DNA of 64,000 bases from an uncultured Pelagibacteraceae bacterium (lineage in GTDB: Bacteria; Pseudomonadota; Alphaproteobacteria; Pelagibacterales; Pelagibacteraceae), in NCBI GenBank assembly GCA_902551985.1, contig CACDFI010000005.1, forward strand, positions 1 through 64,000, given 5' to 3'. Positions 44,905 to 54,001 of the stretch are shown one piece after another. The first letter of the stretch is position 1, and every line of letters starts with the position of its first letter. Both the position numbers and the translations under genes were made by a program. Below the pieces are notes generated by a model. The model did no database searches and was not told the DNA's origin. It was given only the letters and a program-made list of their open reading frames with translations.

Positions 44905-45519
44905 TCAATATTGTTGCATAAATGCAATTATGAGAGCTATAACAATTAAGACGCACGCAGAAATTGTGTTTATGACCTTTGCTTTTGCTTTAACCCACAT
45001 AATCATTTTATTTGCTAAGACTGCATAACCAACTAAAGATAAAAAATCTAATATTACATAAGTTGTTATTAAAATTAAAAATTGTGCAACATAGTTTGAA
45101 TTAAAATCAATGAATTGAGGAAAAATAAAAGGAAAGAACATCCAAGCTTTAGGACTTGTCCCCGCAACTAAAAAACCATCTTTAAAAAATGATAACGAAC
45201 TTTTTTGCAAAGTTTCACCTGAGTTAATGTCTTTAGGTTTAGATTTGTAAATATCGAATGCCAGGTAAAGTATATAAATTACACCAAACCATTTAAAAAA
45301 ATTTAATAAAGTAGAATTATCAGAAATAAAAGAGCCGATTACAAAAATTACAAGACATGCTTGAATAATATTTGCGGTAACATCTCCTAATGCAGTCCAA
45401 ATACAATTTCTAACACCATAATTCATGGAATATGAAATGATAACAATTCTAGGAGTTCCAGGAGTAATAAACATGAACAAAATAATTTGAAGAAAAAGGA
45501 AATAATTTAAAGGAAGCAT
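44905..45519 (-). CDS. RhtB/LysE-family exporter
   Basis: A 204-residue protein with six membrane segments and the RhtB-type FITPGTPRIVIISYSMNYG region near the start. It also has the GTSPKAWMFF motif in the second half. Members export homoserine, threonine, leucine or other amino acids. Its only plausible ribosome-binding site, AGGA nine bases upstream of the ATG, lies inside a 10-bp inverted repeat, so translation may be regulated. The other LysE-type gene here (32331) lacks such a leader. Confidence 0.85.
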   Translation of the reverse strand: MLPLNYFLFLQIILFMFITPGTPRIVIISYSMNYGVRNCIWTALGDVTANIIQACLVIFVIGSFISDNSTLLNFFKWFGVIYILYLAFDIYKSKPKDINSGETLQKSSLSFFKDGFLVAGTSPKAWMFFPFIFPQFIDFNSNYVAQFLILITTYVILDFLSLVGYAVLANKMIMWVKAKAKVINTISACVLIVIALIIAFMQQY

Positions 45520-45523
45520 GATG

Positions 45524-45570
45524 GATAGTCCTAAAAAACCGGGAGCTAAAGATGGCTAGATAGGACTATC
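45524..45570 (-). promoter_or_regulatory. Leader hairpin masking the ribosome-binding site of the RhtB-type gene
   Basis: On the minus strand GATAGTCCTA and TAGGACTATC form a perfect 10-bp stem around a 27-base loop. The 3' arm holds the AGGA ribosome-binding site and ends four bases before the ATG at 45519. A TATTAT -10 box at 45579-45584 would start transcription almost exactly at the 5' arm. This is a design for translational control by a ligand or protein. I do not recognise a known riboswitch class. Confidence 0.55.
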
Positions 45571-45637
45571 TATTAGTGATAATATCATAGGTATATAAAT
45601 TTGCATTATTTATTTATTTCAAGATTGCTGGAATTTT

Positions 45638-45937
45638 ATGAAAAAAAGTCACAGGCCCACAACCAGAGTTAAAAATCCTGAACCAAAACCTGGTAGTCCA
45701 GACTGGGTCATTTGGGCAGCATGGGCAGATAGAATTACATTTGAAGACATCGAAAAAAAAACTGGAAAAACAGAGTCTGACGTAATCAAGATAATGAGAA
45801 GAAATTTAAAACCTTCATCTTTTAGGTTATGGAGAAAAAGAGTAAATTCACAAAGCATTAAACATAGAAAAAAGTTTGAATATTCAAGAAAACAAATAAG
45901 AGTTAAGATAAAGAAAAATGAAATTCATAACTGGTAA
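45638..45937 (+). CDS. TIGR03643/DUF2805-like small basic protein
   Basis: A 99-residue, strongly basic protein. The middle (PDWVIWAAWADRITFEDIEKKTGKTESDVIKIMRRNL) resembles the TIGR03643 family and reads like a helix-turn-helix: a helix, a TG(K) turn, and a helix before the basic tail. The C-terminal 35 residues are mostly Arg and Lys. Nucleic acid binding is plausible, function unknown. It is divergent from the RhtB-type exporter across 118 bases and precedes the glutaredoxin gene by 28. Confidence 0.75.
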   Translation: MKKSHRPTTRVKNPEPKPGSPDWVIWAAWADRITFEDIEKKTGKTESDVIKIMRRNLKPSSFRLWRKRVNSQSIKHRKKFEYSRKQIRVKIKKNEIHNW

Positions 45938-45965
45938 AATCAAAAAATATAATTATATCTAAAGC

Positions 45966-46220
45966 ATGAAAAATATAACAATGTATTCAGGACCAATGTG
46001 TGCATTTTGCGATGCTGCAAAAAGATTATTAAAAAGAAATAATCTTGAATACAAAGTTATTGATGTATCCACAGGTCCAGAGCTTAGAGATGAAATGATT
46101 CAAAAAGCTAATGGGAGAAGAACAATTCCTCAAATTTTTTTTAACGATGAACATATTGGTGGTTATCAAGAACTAAGAGACCTAGAAAAAAATGGTCAAC
46201 TAGAAGAATCTTTAAAGTAA
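45966..46220 (+). CDS. grxC: Glutaredoxin 3-type protein
   Basis: An 84-residue dithiol glutaredoxin with the active site C12-A-F-C15 preceded by SGPM, the cis-Pro loop RRTIPQIF and the GGYQEL glutathione-binding helix. Grx3 family members usually have CPYC, so Ala-Phe is a variant. The protein reduces protein disulfides or mixed disulfides with glutathione. It converges on the DUF1479 gene with one base between the stop codons. Confidence 0.9.
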   Translation: MKNITMYSGPMCAFCDAAKRLLKRNNLEYKVIDVSTGPELRDEMIQKANGRRTIPQIFFNDEHIGGYQELRDLEKNGQLEESLK

Positions 46221-46221
46221 A

Positions 46222-47457
46222 TTAATTCCAATCAATTAAACCTAATTGTTTTTTTGCTAATTCACTTAAGTCATTAACTTTGACTCTACCTTTATAATTT
46301 ACTTCGTAATCTTCAGGAGCAAAATCAGGTGGACTTTTACCCTCAATAAATTTTTTGGATTGTTTTTTTATGTAATCAATATTTTTTTTACAATAAGGTG
46401 TTGCTCCAACATAAATAACGTTTGAGTAATTTTTGCCTTGATGTTTTTCCTCAACTGCATGTACTACATCTGGATGCCACCAAATAGTATCTCCCGGTTT
46501 CATTTTTGGAATTGAGATTAAACCCTCTAACAACAAACTATGATATTTTTCATTTATCGATAAAGCTTTTCCTGCTTTTGATCCACATAATTCATTTTCA
46601 GGAACATCATCTAATAAAGCTCTTGTTAAAATGTATGACATTCCTTTTGCGATAGGAATTAATTGTAAAGTTCCATCATTTGGACCTTGTTCTGTTAAGG
46701 CAGTCCATCCTTGAAATGTTCTAAATACATGTGCTACTGCAGGAGATTCAAATTCAATTGTTTCATCTCTATATCTAGCATCAAATGGATTAAAATTTTC
46801 GAAATTGTCTGAAAAAATATCATTGTAAATTTTTTGATATGCTTTATCTGTCCATCTTTCAATAGATCCAGCATCACAATGTGGAGATAAACCTAAAGTA
46901 TCATCCCCTGGTTCTCTTCTTCTTACTCGATCTGCATAAACAAGTTCTCTATTTGGATCAAATACATTTTTACCCTCATAACTATAATTCCAAAAATTGT
47001 TCAACCATTTTTTAACGGTTTCCATTTCTTTAGAATGTCTTATTTCTGATTGAGCTTTAGACCAATACAAACCAAAAATTTGAGGTTTTCCTGATTTTAG
47101 GTCACTAAAGTATTTGTCTATACCAATCTTTTTTTTTTGGTCTTCAAAATAATTATTTTCCAAGACATATTTATCTAAATCTTCATTTAAATCTTTCACC
47201 TTGTTTTTATCAAAAACGTTTCTAATAATAACGCACCCACGTTTAAATACTTTATCTTTTATTGTGGTTTGATCCTTAGTTGAAATATCCTTAAATTCTA
47301 TTTCAGGAATAATTGTATTTTTTGACTCTTTAATTATTTTAACTTCTTTTTGAATATATTTTTCAATTTTTTTAAAATTATTAAGAACGTTTTTTGATTT
47401 TTTTCTGAGCTTAATTTTTTCAGAAATAATCTTATTTTGTATTTCAATTAAATTCAT
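46222..47457 (-). CDS. DUF1479 (YbiU-like) Fe(II)/2OG oxygenase
   Basis: A 411-residue protein of the DUF1479/YbiU family, a phytanoyl-CoA dioxygenase relative. His193 and Asp195 in SPHCDAGS and His333 in HPDVVHAVEE give the iron site. The RGCVIIRNVF and WTDKAYQKIY segments are family-typical. The first 50 residues are Lys-rich and helical. It is the last gene of the seven-gene minus run led by D-amino acid dehydrogenase. No substrate is known for the family as far as I am aware. Confidence 0.83.
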   Translation of the reverse strand: MNLIEIQNKIISEKIKLRKKSKNVLNNFKKIEKYIQKEVKIIKESKNTIIPEIEFKDISTKDQTTIKDKVFKRGCVIIRNVFDKNKVKDLNEDLDKYVLENNYFEDQKKKIGIDKYFSDLKSGKPQIFGLYWSKAQSEIRHSKEMETVKKWLNNFWNYSYEGKNVFDPNRELVYADRVRRREPGDDTLGLSPHCDAGSIERWTDKAYQKIYNDIFSDNFENFNPFDARYRDETIEFESPAVAHVFRTFQGWTALTEQGPNDGTLQLIPIAKGMSYILTRALLDDVPENELCGSKAGKALSINEKYHSLLLEGLISIPKMKPGDTIWWHPDVVHAVEEKHQGKNYSNVIYVGATPYCKKNIDYIKKQSKKFIEGKSPPDFAPEDYEVNYKGRVKVNDLSELAKKQLGLIDWN

Positions 47458-47470
47458 TAATTGAAATCGA

Positions 47471-47839
47471 TTATTTTGGTTTAAACACTAAGCACACTCC
47501 GTTATTACAATATCTTTTACCAGATGGCTGTGGTCCATCATCAAATATATGTCCATGGTGCCCACCACATTTTTTACAATGATATTCGGTCCTAGCATAT
47601 CCAATATGATGATCAGTTTTAGTTTCAAATACATCAGGAAGAGACTCGTAAAATGAAGGCCATCCTGAACCACTTTCATACTTGGTATTAGAGTCGAATA
47701 ATTTTGTTCCACAATTTGCACAATAATAGCTACCCTCTCTCTTTTCAAAATTTAATTCACTAGAGCCTGGAGCTTCAGTTGCTTCTTCAAATAAAACTTT
47801 TTTTTGTTGGTCTGATAAATTTGAGTTATTTTTTGTCAT
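47471..47839 (-). CDS. msrB: Peptide methionine-R-sulfoxide reductase MsrB
   Basis: A 122-residue MsrB with structural zinc ligands Cys40/Cys43 (CANC) and Cys88/Cys91 (CKKC), GSGWPSFY, and catalytic Cys111 in KRYC. After the catalytic Cys the usual VNSxxL is NNGVCL, which adds Cys116. It repairs R-sulfoxides of methionine. Its start overlaps the histone-deacetylase-like gene by 14 bases. Confidence 0.92.
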   Translation of the reverse strand: MTKNNSNLSDQQKKVLFEEATEAPGSSELNFEKREGSYYCANCGTKLFDSNTKYESGSGWPSFYESLPDVFETKTDHHIGYARTEYHCKKCGGHHGHIFDDGPQPSGKRYCNNGVCLVFKPK

Positions 47840-48731
47840 TTAAATATCTTGCACAATTTTTATGCAAACTTGCATGCAATTCAACAAGTTTTTCAAAATC
47901 TTTATTATAACCACCACCTAAAACTCCACAAATAGGAATTCTTCTCTTAAAAAAGTTTCTAATAACCATGTCGTCTCTCTTATTTATTCCTATATCAGAT
48001 ATTTTTAGCTTGCCTAATCTATCACCTAAATGAATATCAACTCCTGCAATATAAAATACAAAATCAAAATTAAAATCGTTTAAAAAAATTAAATTTTTTT
48101 TTAAAATATCTAAGTATTGTACATCTTCCATGTCTTGTTCGAGCTCAACATCTAAATCACTTTTTGATTTTATAGGAGGGTAATTTACTTTCGAGTGCAT
48201 ACTAAATGTAAAAACATTATTTTCATTTTTAAATATTTCTGCATTTCCATTACCTTGGTGAACATCAAGATCTAGAATGAGAATTTTATTAGCTAGTCCT
48301 CTATTTAAAAGATATTTTGCAGCAACAGCTACATCATTAAATACACAAAATCCTGCTCCCTCATCATATGTTGCATGGTGGCTTCCACCAGCAGTATTAC
48401 AAGCTATTCCATAATTAATAGCCAATTTAGCAGCTAACACGGTTCCACCTGTTGCCACTAAAGATCTTCTCACGACACTATCAACTAAAGGAAAACCTAT
48501 TTTTTTAACTAGTGTTTCTTCTAATGTTTTATTTTTAATTTTTAAAACATACTCCTCAGAGTGAACCTCTTTAAGTGTATCAATTGAACATGGCTCAGGT
48601 TTATAAAATTTTTTAACTACTTTTTCTTTTTTTAGAAAATTTGCTAATTCACCAAACTTTTTAATTGGAAATTTATTATCATCTCCAATCTTTGCTTCAT
48701 AATCAGGATGGTTTACAACTGGTAATTCCAC
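47826..48731 (-). CDS. Histone deacetylase-family zinc hydrolase
   Basis: A 301-residue HDAC-fold protein. It carries the paired His118-His119 in GGSHHATYDEG, zinc ligands Asp156 and His158 in LDLDVHQGNG, the later Asp in AGVDIHLGD and the GVLGGGYNKD loop. Bacterial members deacetylate polyamines, acetoin-type or other N-acyl amines. The gene starts one base after the 2-hydroxyacid dehydrogenase stop. The substrate is unknown. Confidence 0.87.
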   Translation of the reverse strand: MELPVVNHPDYEAKIGDDNKFPIKKFGELANFLKKEKVVKKFYKPEPCSIDTLKEVHSEEYVLKIKNKTLEETLVKKIGFPLVDSVVRRSLVATGGTVLAAKLAINYGIACNTAGGSHHATYDEGAGFCVFNDVAVAAKYLLNRGLANKILILDLDVHQGNGNAEIFKNENNVFTFSMHSKVNYPPIKSKSDLDVELEQDMEDVQYLDILKKNLIFLNDFNFDFVFYIAGVDIHLGDRLGKLKISDIGINKRDDMVIRNFFKRRIPICGVLGGGYNKDFEKLVELHASLHKNCARYLNDKK

Positions 48732-48732
48732 T

Positions 48733-49683
48733 TTACTTTATTTCTCTAATAGGCTTACCGGCAACACAAGCTTCTAAATTTTCAATCATTTGTGTATAAA
48801 AAATAGAATAATTTTCAGCTGTTACATAACCTACATGTGGAAGTAAAAGAGCATTAGGTATAAATCTTAATTTGTGACCTGCAGGCAAAGGCTCTTTATC
48901 ATAAACATCAATTCCAGCACCAGCGATTACATTAGTTGAAAGTGCTATAATCAAATCATCTTCATTTACAATTGGTCCTCTTGAGGTATTAATCAAAAAG
49001 GCTGTCTTTTTCATTTTATCAAACTCAGCAAGTTTAAAACAATCTTTATATCTTTCTCCACCTTGTACATGAATTGATATGAAATCTGAATTTTGGATTA
49101 TATCTTCTTTGCTTGAAGGCAAAACATCAAGCTCTTTACATTTATCTAAGCTAAGATTTTCACTCCATGCCATTACTTGCATACCAAATGCTTTTCCAAT
49201 TTTAGCAACTTGAGATCCGACTTTTCCTAGACCGATAAGACCAAGAATTTTTCCTTTTAATTCAACTCCTACTGTTGTCTGCCAATAGCCTTGGTACATA
49301 TTATCAACTTCCACTTTAATATTTCTAGCTAGTCCTAAAATTAAAGCCCATGTTAATTCACAAGTAGGATTTGAATTGATTTCAGTACCTGTAACAACAA
49401 TTTTAGCTTTTTTTGTTGCTTCAAGATCTATGGCTTTGTTTCTCATTCCGCTTGTAGAAATGTATTTTAGTTTCTTCAGACTTTTAATAAAATTTGAAGT
49501 AATTGATGTTCTTTCTCTCATTATAAGTAGAGCTTCAAATTCTTTTAATTTTTCTATGGCATCGTCCTCGTTTTCAAAAGGTTCGCTAAAAACCTCAATA
49601 TCAAATTTTGATGAAAGATTTTTCAAATCAATAAATTCTTGAGCAACGTTTTGATAATCGTCTAAAATAGCAACTTTAAGCAT
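48733..49683 (-). CDS. D-isomer-specific 2-hydroxyacid dehydrogenase
   Basis: From the ATG at 49683 this gives 316 residues starting MLKVAILDDYQ, the natural first strand of the family; a further upstream in-frame ATG at 49734 adds 17 residues inside the preceding gene and was rejected. NAD motif GLIGLGKVGS, catalytic Arg in INTSRGPIV, Glu in YDKEPLP and His in LLPHVGYV are present. It oxidises a D-2-hydroxyacid or reduces a 2-oxoacid, fitting 2-oxoacids from the D-amino acid dehydrogenase of the same run. Confidence 0.87.
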   Translation of the reverse strand: MLKVAILDDYQNVAQEFIDLKNLSSKFDIEVFSEPFENEDDAIEKLKEFEALLIMRERTSITSNFIKSLKKLKYISTSGMRNKAIDLEATKKAKIVVTGTEINSNPTCELTWALILGLARNIKVEVDNMYQGYWQTTVGVELKGKILGLIGLGKVGSQVAKIGKAFGMQVMAWSENLSLDKCKELDVLPSSKEDIIQNSDFISIHVQGGERYKDCFKLAEFDKMKKTAFLINTSRGPIVNEDDLIIALSTNVIAGAGIDVYDKEPLPAGHKLRFIPNALLLPHVGYVTAENYSIFYTQMIENLEACVAGKPIREIK

Positions 49684-50581
49684 TTTGAGTTTTTTTATTT
49701 GAGATTGTGATACCAGCAATAATAAAAATTGCACCTAAGAAATGATAAAATAATATTTTCTCATTGAAAATTATCATAGCCATTATAGCACCTAAAATTG
49801 GCATCAAATGTAAAAAAACTCCTGATCTATTTGCGCCAATTAATTTTACGCCCTTTATCCAAAATAAAAACGAGATTAAACCAGGAAAAAAAACAACATA
49901 AAATAAAACTAAATAAAAAGAAGATTGTAATTTTATTGTGCTTCCTAAACTATAGTCGATAAAATACATAGGGATTAAAAAAATAACTCCAAAAGTAATA
50001 ACGACCTGTAATAAGGAAATTGGAGATAAATTAAACTCCTTTTTTTTTAAGAGAGTTGAATATAGTGACCAAGCAAACATAGCAATCAATGCAAAAATAT
50101 CTCCCTTATTAAATGATAAATTTAATAAATTGTTTAAGTTTGCCTTAGTTATTATAAACAAAACACCTGTAAGTGAGAGGAATACACCAGTTATTTGGAA
50201 GAAATTTGTTTTCTCAATTTTAAGTAAAGATGAAAATAATATTATCATAACTGGAACTGTGGATATCATAAGTACTCCAGTTATTACTTGGGTATGCCTC
50301 AATGAGTAAAAAAGGGCAGAATTAAAAACACTAACAGCCAATATGCCTAAAATTGAAAATAAAAAAATATTATCCAATATAATTTTTTTCTTACTAAGCA
50401 ATTCCTTATAGGTAAATGGTAGTAGGACTATCCAAGCCAAAAACCATCTATAAAAATTTAATGATACTGGAGGTATATCAATAATACTTGCTGCTTTACC
50501 CACTATAAAATTTCCAGCCCAGAATAAACATGCTAGCACTAAGTATAAAGAAGCTAAATATATTGGGCTAGGTGTTTTCAT
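49676..50581 (-). CDS. DMT superfamily (EamA) permease
   Basis: A 301-residue protein with two EamA repeats and about ten membrane segments, starting MKTPSPIYLASLYLVLACLFW. It overlaps the upstream oxidoreductase gene by 14 bases and the downstream dehydrogenase by eight, so all three are co-translated. The substrate is unknown; a D-amino or aromatic acid would suit the neighbours. Confidence 0.85.
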   Translation of the reverse strand: MKTPSPIYLASLYLVLACLFWAGNFIVGKAASIIDIPPVSLNFYRWFLAWIVLLPFTYKELLSKKKIILDNIFLFSILGILAVSVFNSALFYSLRHTQVITGVLMISTVPVMIILFSSLLKIEKTNFFQITGVFLSLTGVLFIITKANLNNLLNLSFNKGDIFALIAMFAWSLYSTLLKKKEFNLSPISLLQVVITFGVIFLIPMYFIDYSLGSTIKLQSSFYLVLFYVVFFPGLISFLFWIKGVKLIGANRSGVFLHLMPILGAIMAMIIFNEKILFYHFLGAIFIIAGITISNKKTQNA

Positions 50582-53500
50582 GAAAAGAATTTAGTAAATC
50601 TGTTCTATTTTTTATAGCTTCTTTTATATTCTTTTCCTTAACATGTCCAAATCCTCTTATTTGATCAGGTATTGACGCTATTTTAACAGCTGTATCATAG
50701 TTTGATTTATTTATTTTTGATCCAATATCAACAATGGTTTGCTTATAATCTCTTATTAACTCTCTTTCTTTTTTTCTTTCATCTAAATAACCAAATGGAT
50801 CAAATTTTGTACCCCTTAAAAATTTAAATTTTGAAAGCAATTTAAACACATTAAATAACCAACCACCAAATTTTATTTTTATTAATTTACCATCCACTTT
50901 GCTTTTTTTGCTGAAAATTGGTGGAGCTAAATAAAAATTATAATCAAAGTTTCCTTCAAAGTTTTTATTTATATCATCTACAAATTTTTTATTTGTCATT
51001 AATCTAGATACTTCATACTCATCCTTGTAAGCCATTAATTTAAAATAATTTTTTAAGACTGCTGTTGAGAATTGACTTCCATTTCCAACATTTTTATCTA
51101 TCTTTTTCGCATAACTAACCAAATCGCCATATTTTTGAGCATATTTTGTGTTTTGATAGTCTTCTAAAAATTTTAATCTATTCTGATATTTGGCATCAAA
51201 ACCCTCTAAGATCTCAGGTTCGTCTTTAATTATGCTATTTACTTCTTCTTTTAAATTTTTGTAGTGTCTACCAAATCTGAAGGCATCTATATTGTCTTTT
51301 ACGCTTGCACCATTTAATTCAATTGCTTTTTCAATTGATGAAGCTGAAATTGGTATCAGGCCTGATTGATATGCAACCCCAACATTAAACATATTTGATA
51401 ATATTGAATTTCCTAAGATCTTAGATGTAATTTTATTTGATGATATAAATTTAATATTCTCTAGTCCTACTATATTAATTAAATTATTTCGCATTTCCTC
51501 AAATGGTAAATAAAAATCTTTATCCCGTGTAAAATCTCCTGGCATTACTTCATCTGTATTAACTATTAGTTTTGAAATTTTTTTATCCAAAGTTTTTATT
51601 ATTTCTAAATCATTTGAAACAAGTAAATCAAATCCCAAGAGTAAGTTTGTATCCCCGTACGATAATCTGATTGCTCCAACATCTTCTGGTTTTTCAAAAA
51701 TTCTTAAGAAACTTTTTACAGCTCCACCTTTTTGTGCTAGCCCAGTCATGTCAAGAACACCAGACCCTCTGCCATCTATTTGAGCAGCTGTTGCAAGCAC
51801 TGCTCCAATTGTAACAACACCGGTTCCTCCAATACCAGCAACCATTATTCCATAGGATTTATTTATTTTGGGTAGTATTGGATCCTCAATTTTTGAATTT
51901 ATTTTATTTATAAGGGTTTCGTCGTAATTTTTTTTAAGTGATATATCACCCTCAAGACTTACAAAGCTAGGGCAAAACCCATCAACGCAAGTATAATCTT
52001 TGTTGCAAGATGATTGGTCGATTTGTCTTTTTCTTCCATACTCAGTCTCAACTGGAGCGATTGAAACACAATTAGATTGTATTCCACAATCTCCACACCC
52101 TTCACATAAATCTTTATTAATGAAAATTTTTTTCTTTGGTTCCTCTAATATACCTTTTTTTCGTCTTCTTCTTTTCTCTGCTGCACAAGTTTGATCATAA
52201 ATTATTACAGTTGTTCCATTAACTTTGCTTAATTCAATTTGAACATCTATGATATTTTTTCTGTCATAAACTTTTGAATTCTTAGCAAAGCCTCCCGTGT
52301 CACCATACTTTTGAATTTCATCTGTAATTATTGCTATTTCTTCAACTCCTTCTGCCTCAAGCTGTTTGGACATTTGAGCAACTGTTGGCAAACCATCTAA
52401 TGCTTGTCCTCCAGTTAAAGCAACGGCATCATTATATAAAATCTTAAATGTCATTTTAGTTTTTGCTGCAACTGCGTGTCTAATCGAAAGAATTCCTGAA
52501 TGTATATAAGTCCCATCTCCCATATTTTGAAAAACATGGTCAGTATTACTAAAAACTGACTCTCCTACCCATGTAGCTCCTTCAGATCCCATCTGAGAAA
52601 AGCCCTCATTATCTCTTTCCATGTGTTCAACAAGATAAGCACAACTAATCCCAGTTATCGCTCTACTGCCTTCTGGAATTCTAGTTGAAGTGTTGTGAGG
52701 GCAACCTGAGCAAAAATGTGGGACTCTTTTTAAGGAAATATTTGAATTTGTTGACTCAGTTAAAGATTTCAATTCTTTTGAACAATTATTCACGTCATCT
52801 GGTAATTGAAGATATTTTATTATTTCGTAGACTTTCAGCCCAATCTCTCCTGGATCAAGAGCTCCAGACGAAACAAACAGATCGTTACTATTCTCATCTT
52901 TTTTTCCAATTACTTTTACTTTTAGGTTTTTATTAAATAAGATTTCTTTTACTTGTGTTTCAATAATTGATCTTTTTTCTTCAACTACTATGATTTTGTC
53001 CAAATTTTCCACAAAATTTTCAATTACCGTTTCTTCTAATGGCCAAGGCATGGCAATTTTAAGAAATTTGATTCCTATCTTATTTGCGATTTCTTTATTG
53101 ATTCCAATTTTTTCAAGTCCAAGCTTAGTATCTAAGAAAGATTTTCCTGTACTAATTATTCCAATTCTAGGTTTTTCCGAGTCAAAAATTAATCTGTTTA
53201 GATTATTTACTTTACAATAATCTTTTACGTATTTTAATTTATGATGATGTAAGCGATATTCTTTTTCTTGAGCTGTATCTTTCAATCTTATATTTAATCC
53301 ATCGGATGGATAATTTTCTTCGGAAATATCTTTAAGAATAACTCTGTTTTCATCTAAATCAACTGTTGCGCCTGAACTGACATTGTCATGAACACACTTA
53401 ATACCAACCCAACAACCACTTTTTCTAGATAATTCAATTCCAATTATCCCATAATCTAATATTTCTTGAACACCACTTGGATTAAAAAAAGGGATCATTG

Positions 53501-53987
53501 CATCGATCATCGCAAATTCACTTTGGTGGGAAGTTGTAGAAGATTCGCAGATGTGATCATCTCCCATTAGAGCTATAACACCACCAAACTTCGATGTACC
53601 TGCTAAGTTTACATGCTTTAATGCATCCCCCGCTCTATCAACTCCTGGTCCTTTACCATACCAAATACCAAAAACACCATCATATTTATCTTTTTTTCTT
53701 AGATTAACTTGTTGTGTGCCCCATAGGGAAGTTGCTGCGAGTTCCTCATTAATTCCAGGTTGAAAGAAAATATTATTTTCATTTAAATATTTTTTATTTT
53801 TTATTATTTGTTGATCATAACCACCAAGGGGTGAGCCTCTGTAACCAGAAATATAACACGCTGTATTTAGATTCTTTTTTTTATCTCTTCTAGCTTGAAC
53901 GATAGGAACTCTAACTAATGCTTGGGCACCAGTTAAAAATCTAGTACCTTCAATTAATTTATATTTATCCTCAAGTTTAATATCCAC
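50568..53987 (-). CDS. Fused indolepyruvate ferredoxin oxidoreductase
   Basis: A 1139-residue single-chain 2-oxoacid:ferredoxin oxidoreductase. The N-terminal pyrimidine domain (TGAQALVRVPIVQARRD, SGYRGSPLGGYD) is followed by the FCSGCPHNTST region and the TPP-binding segment with MGDGTYIHSG near 490. A ferredoxin-type cluster site (CEGCGDCGIQSNC) lies near 640. After it come the gamma domain (VAGIGGTGVVTIGAVLATAAQ) and a C-terminal Lys-rich extension. It decarboxylates arylpyruvates or other 2-oxoacids to acyl-CoA and reduced ferredoxin. The D-amino acid dehydrogenase gene 14 bases upstream would supply the 2-oxoacid. Confidence 0.9.
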   Translation of the reverse strand: MDIKLEDKYKLIEGTRFLTGAQALVRVPIVQARRDKKKNLNTACYISGYRGSPLGGYDQQIIKNKKYLNENNIFFQPGINEELAATSLWGTQQVNLRKKDKYDGVFGIWYGKGPGVDRAGDALKHVNLAGTSKFGGVIALMGDDHICESSTTSHQSEFAMIDAMIPFFNPSGVQEILDYGIIGIELSRKSGCWVGIKCVHDNVSSGATVDLDENRVILKDISEENYPSDGLNIRLKDTAQEKEYRLHHHKLKYVKDYCKVNNLNRLIFDSEKPRIGIISTGKSFLDTKLGLEKIGINKEIANKIGIKFLKIAMPWPLEETVIENFVENLDKIIVVEEKRSIIETQVKEILFNKNLKVKVIGKKDENSNDLFVSSGALDPGEIGLKVYEIIKYLQLPDDVNNCSKELKSLTESTNSNISLKRVPHFCSGCPHNTSTRIPEGSRAITGISCAYLVEHMERDNEGFSQMGSEGATWVGESVFSNTDHVFQNMGDGTYIHSGILSIRHAVAAKTKMTFKILYNDAVALTGGQALDGLPTVAQMSKQLEAEGVEEIAIITDEIQKYGDTGGFAKNSKVYDRKNIIDVQIELSKVNGTTVIIYDQTCAAEKRRRRKKGILEEPKKKIFINKDLCEGCGDCGIQSNCVSIAPVETEYGRKRQIDQSSCNKDYTCVDGFCPSFVSLEGDISLKKNYDETLINKINSKIEDPILPKINKSYGIMVAGIGGTGVVTIGAVLATAAQIDGRGSGVLDMTGLAQKGGAVKSFLRIFEKPEDVGAIRLSYGDTNLLLGFDLLVSNDLEIIKTLDKKISKLIVNTDEVMPGDFTRDKDFYLPFEEMRNNLINIVGLENIKFISSNKITSKILGNSILSNMFNVGVAYQSGLIPISASSIEKAIELNGASVKDNIDAFRFGRHYKNLKEEVNSIIKDEPEILEGFDAKYQNRLKFLEDYQNTKYAQKYGDLVSYAKKIDKNVGNGSQFSTAVLKNYFKLMAYKDEYEVSRLMTNKKFVDDINKNFEGNFDYNFYLAPPIFSKKSKVDGKLIKIKFGGWLFNVFKLLSKFKFLRGTKFDPFGYLDERKKERELIRDYKQTIVDIGSKINKSNYDTAVKIASIPDQIRGFGHVKEKNIKEAIKNRTDLLNSFHENT

Positions 53988-54001
53988 ACTATATAACTTT
54001 A

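Noticed and set aside
49684-49734. Seventeen-residue N-terminal extension of the 2-hydroxyacid dehydrogenase
   Set aside because: It lies wholly within the upstream permease gene and is unlike the family, whose first strand starts at MLKVAIL.
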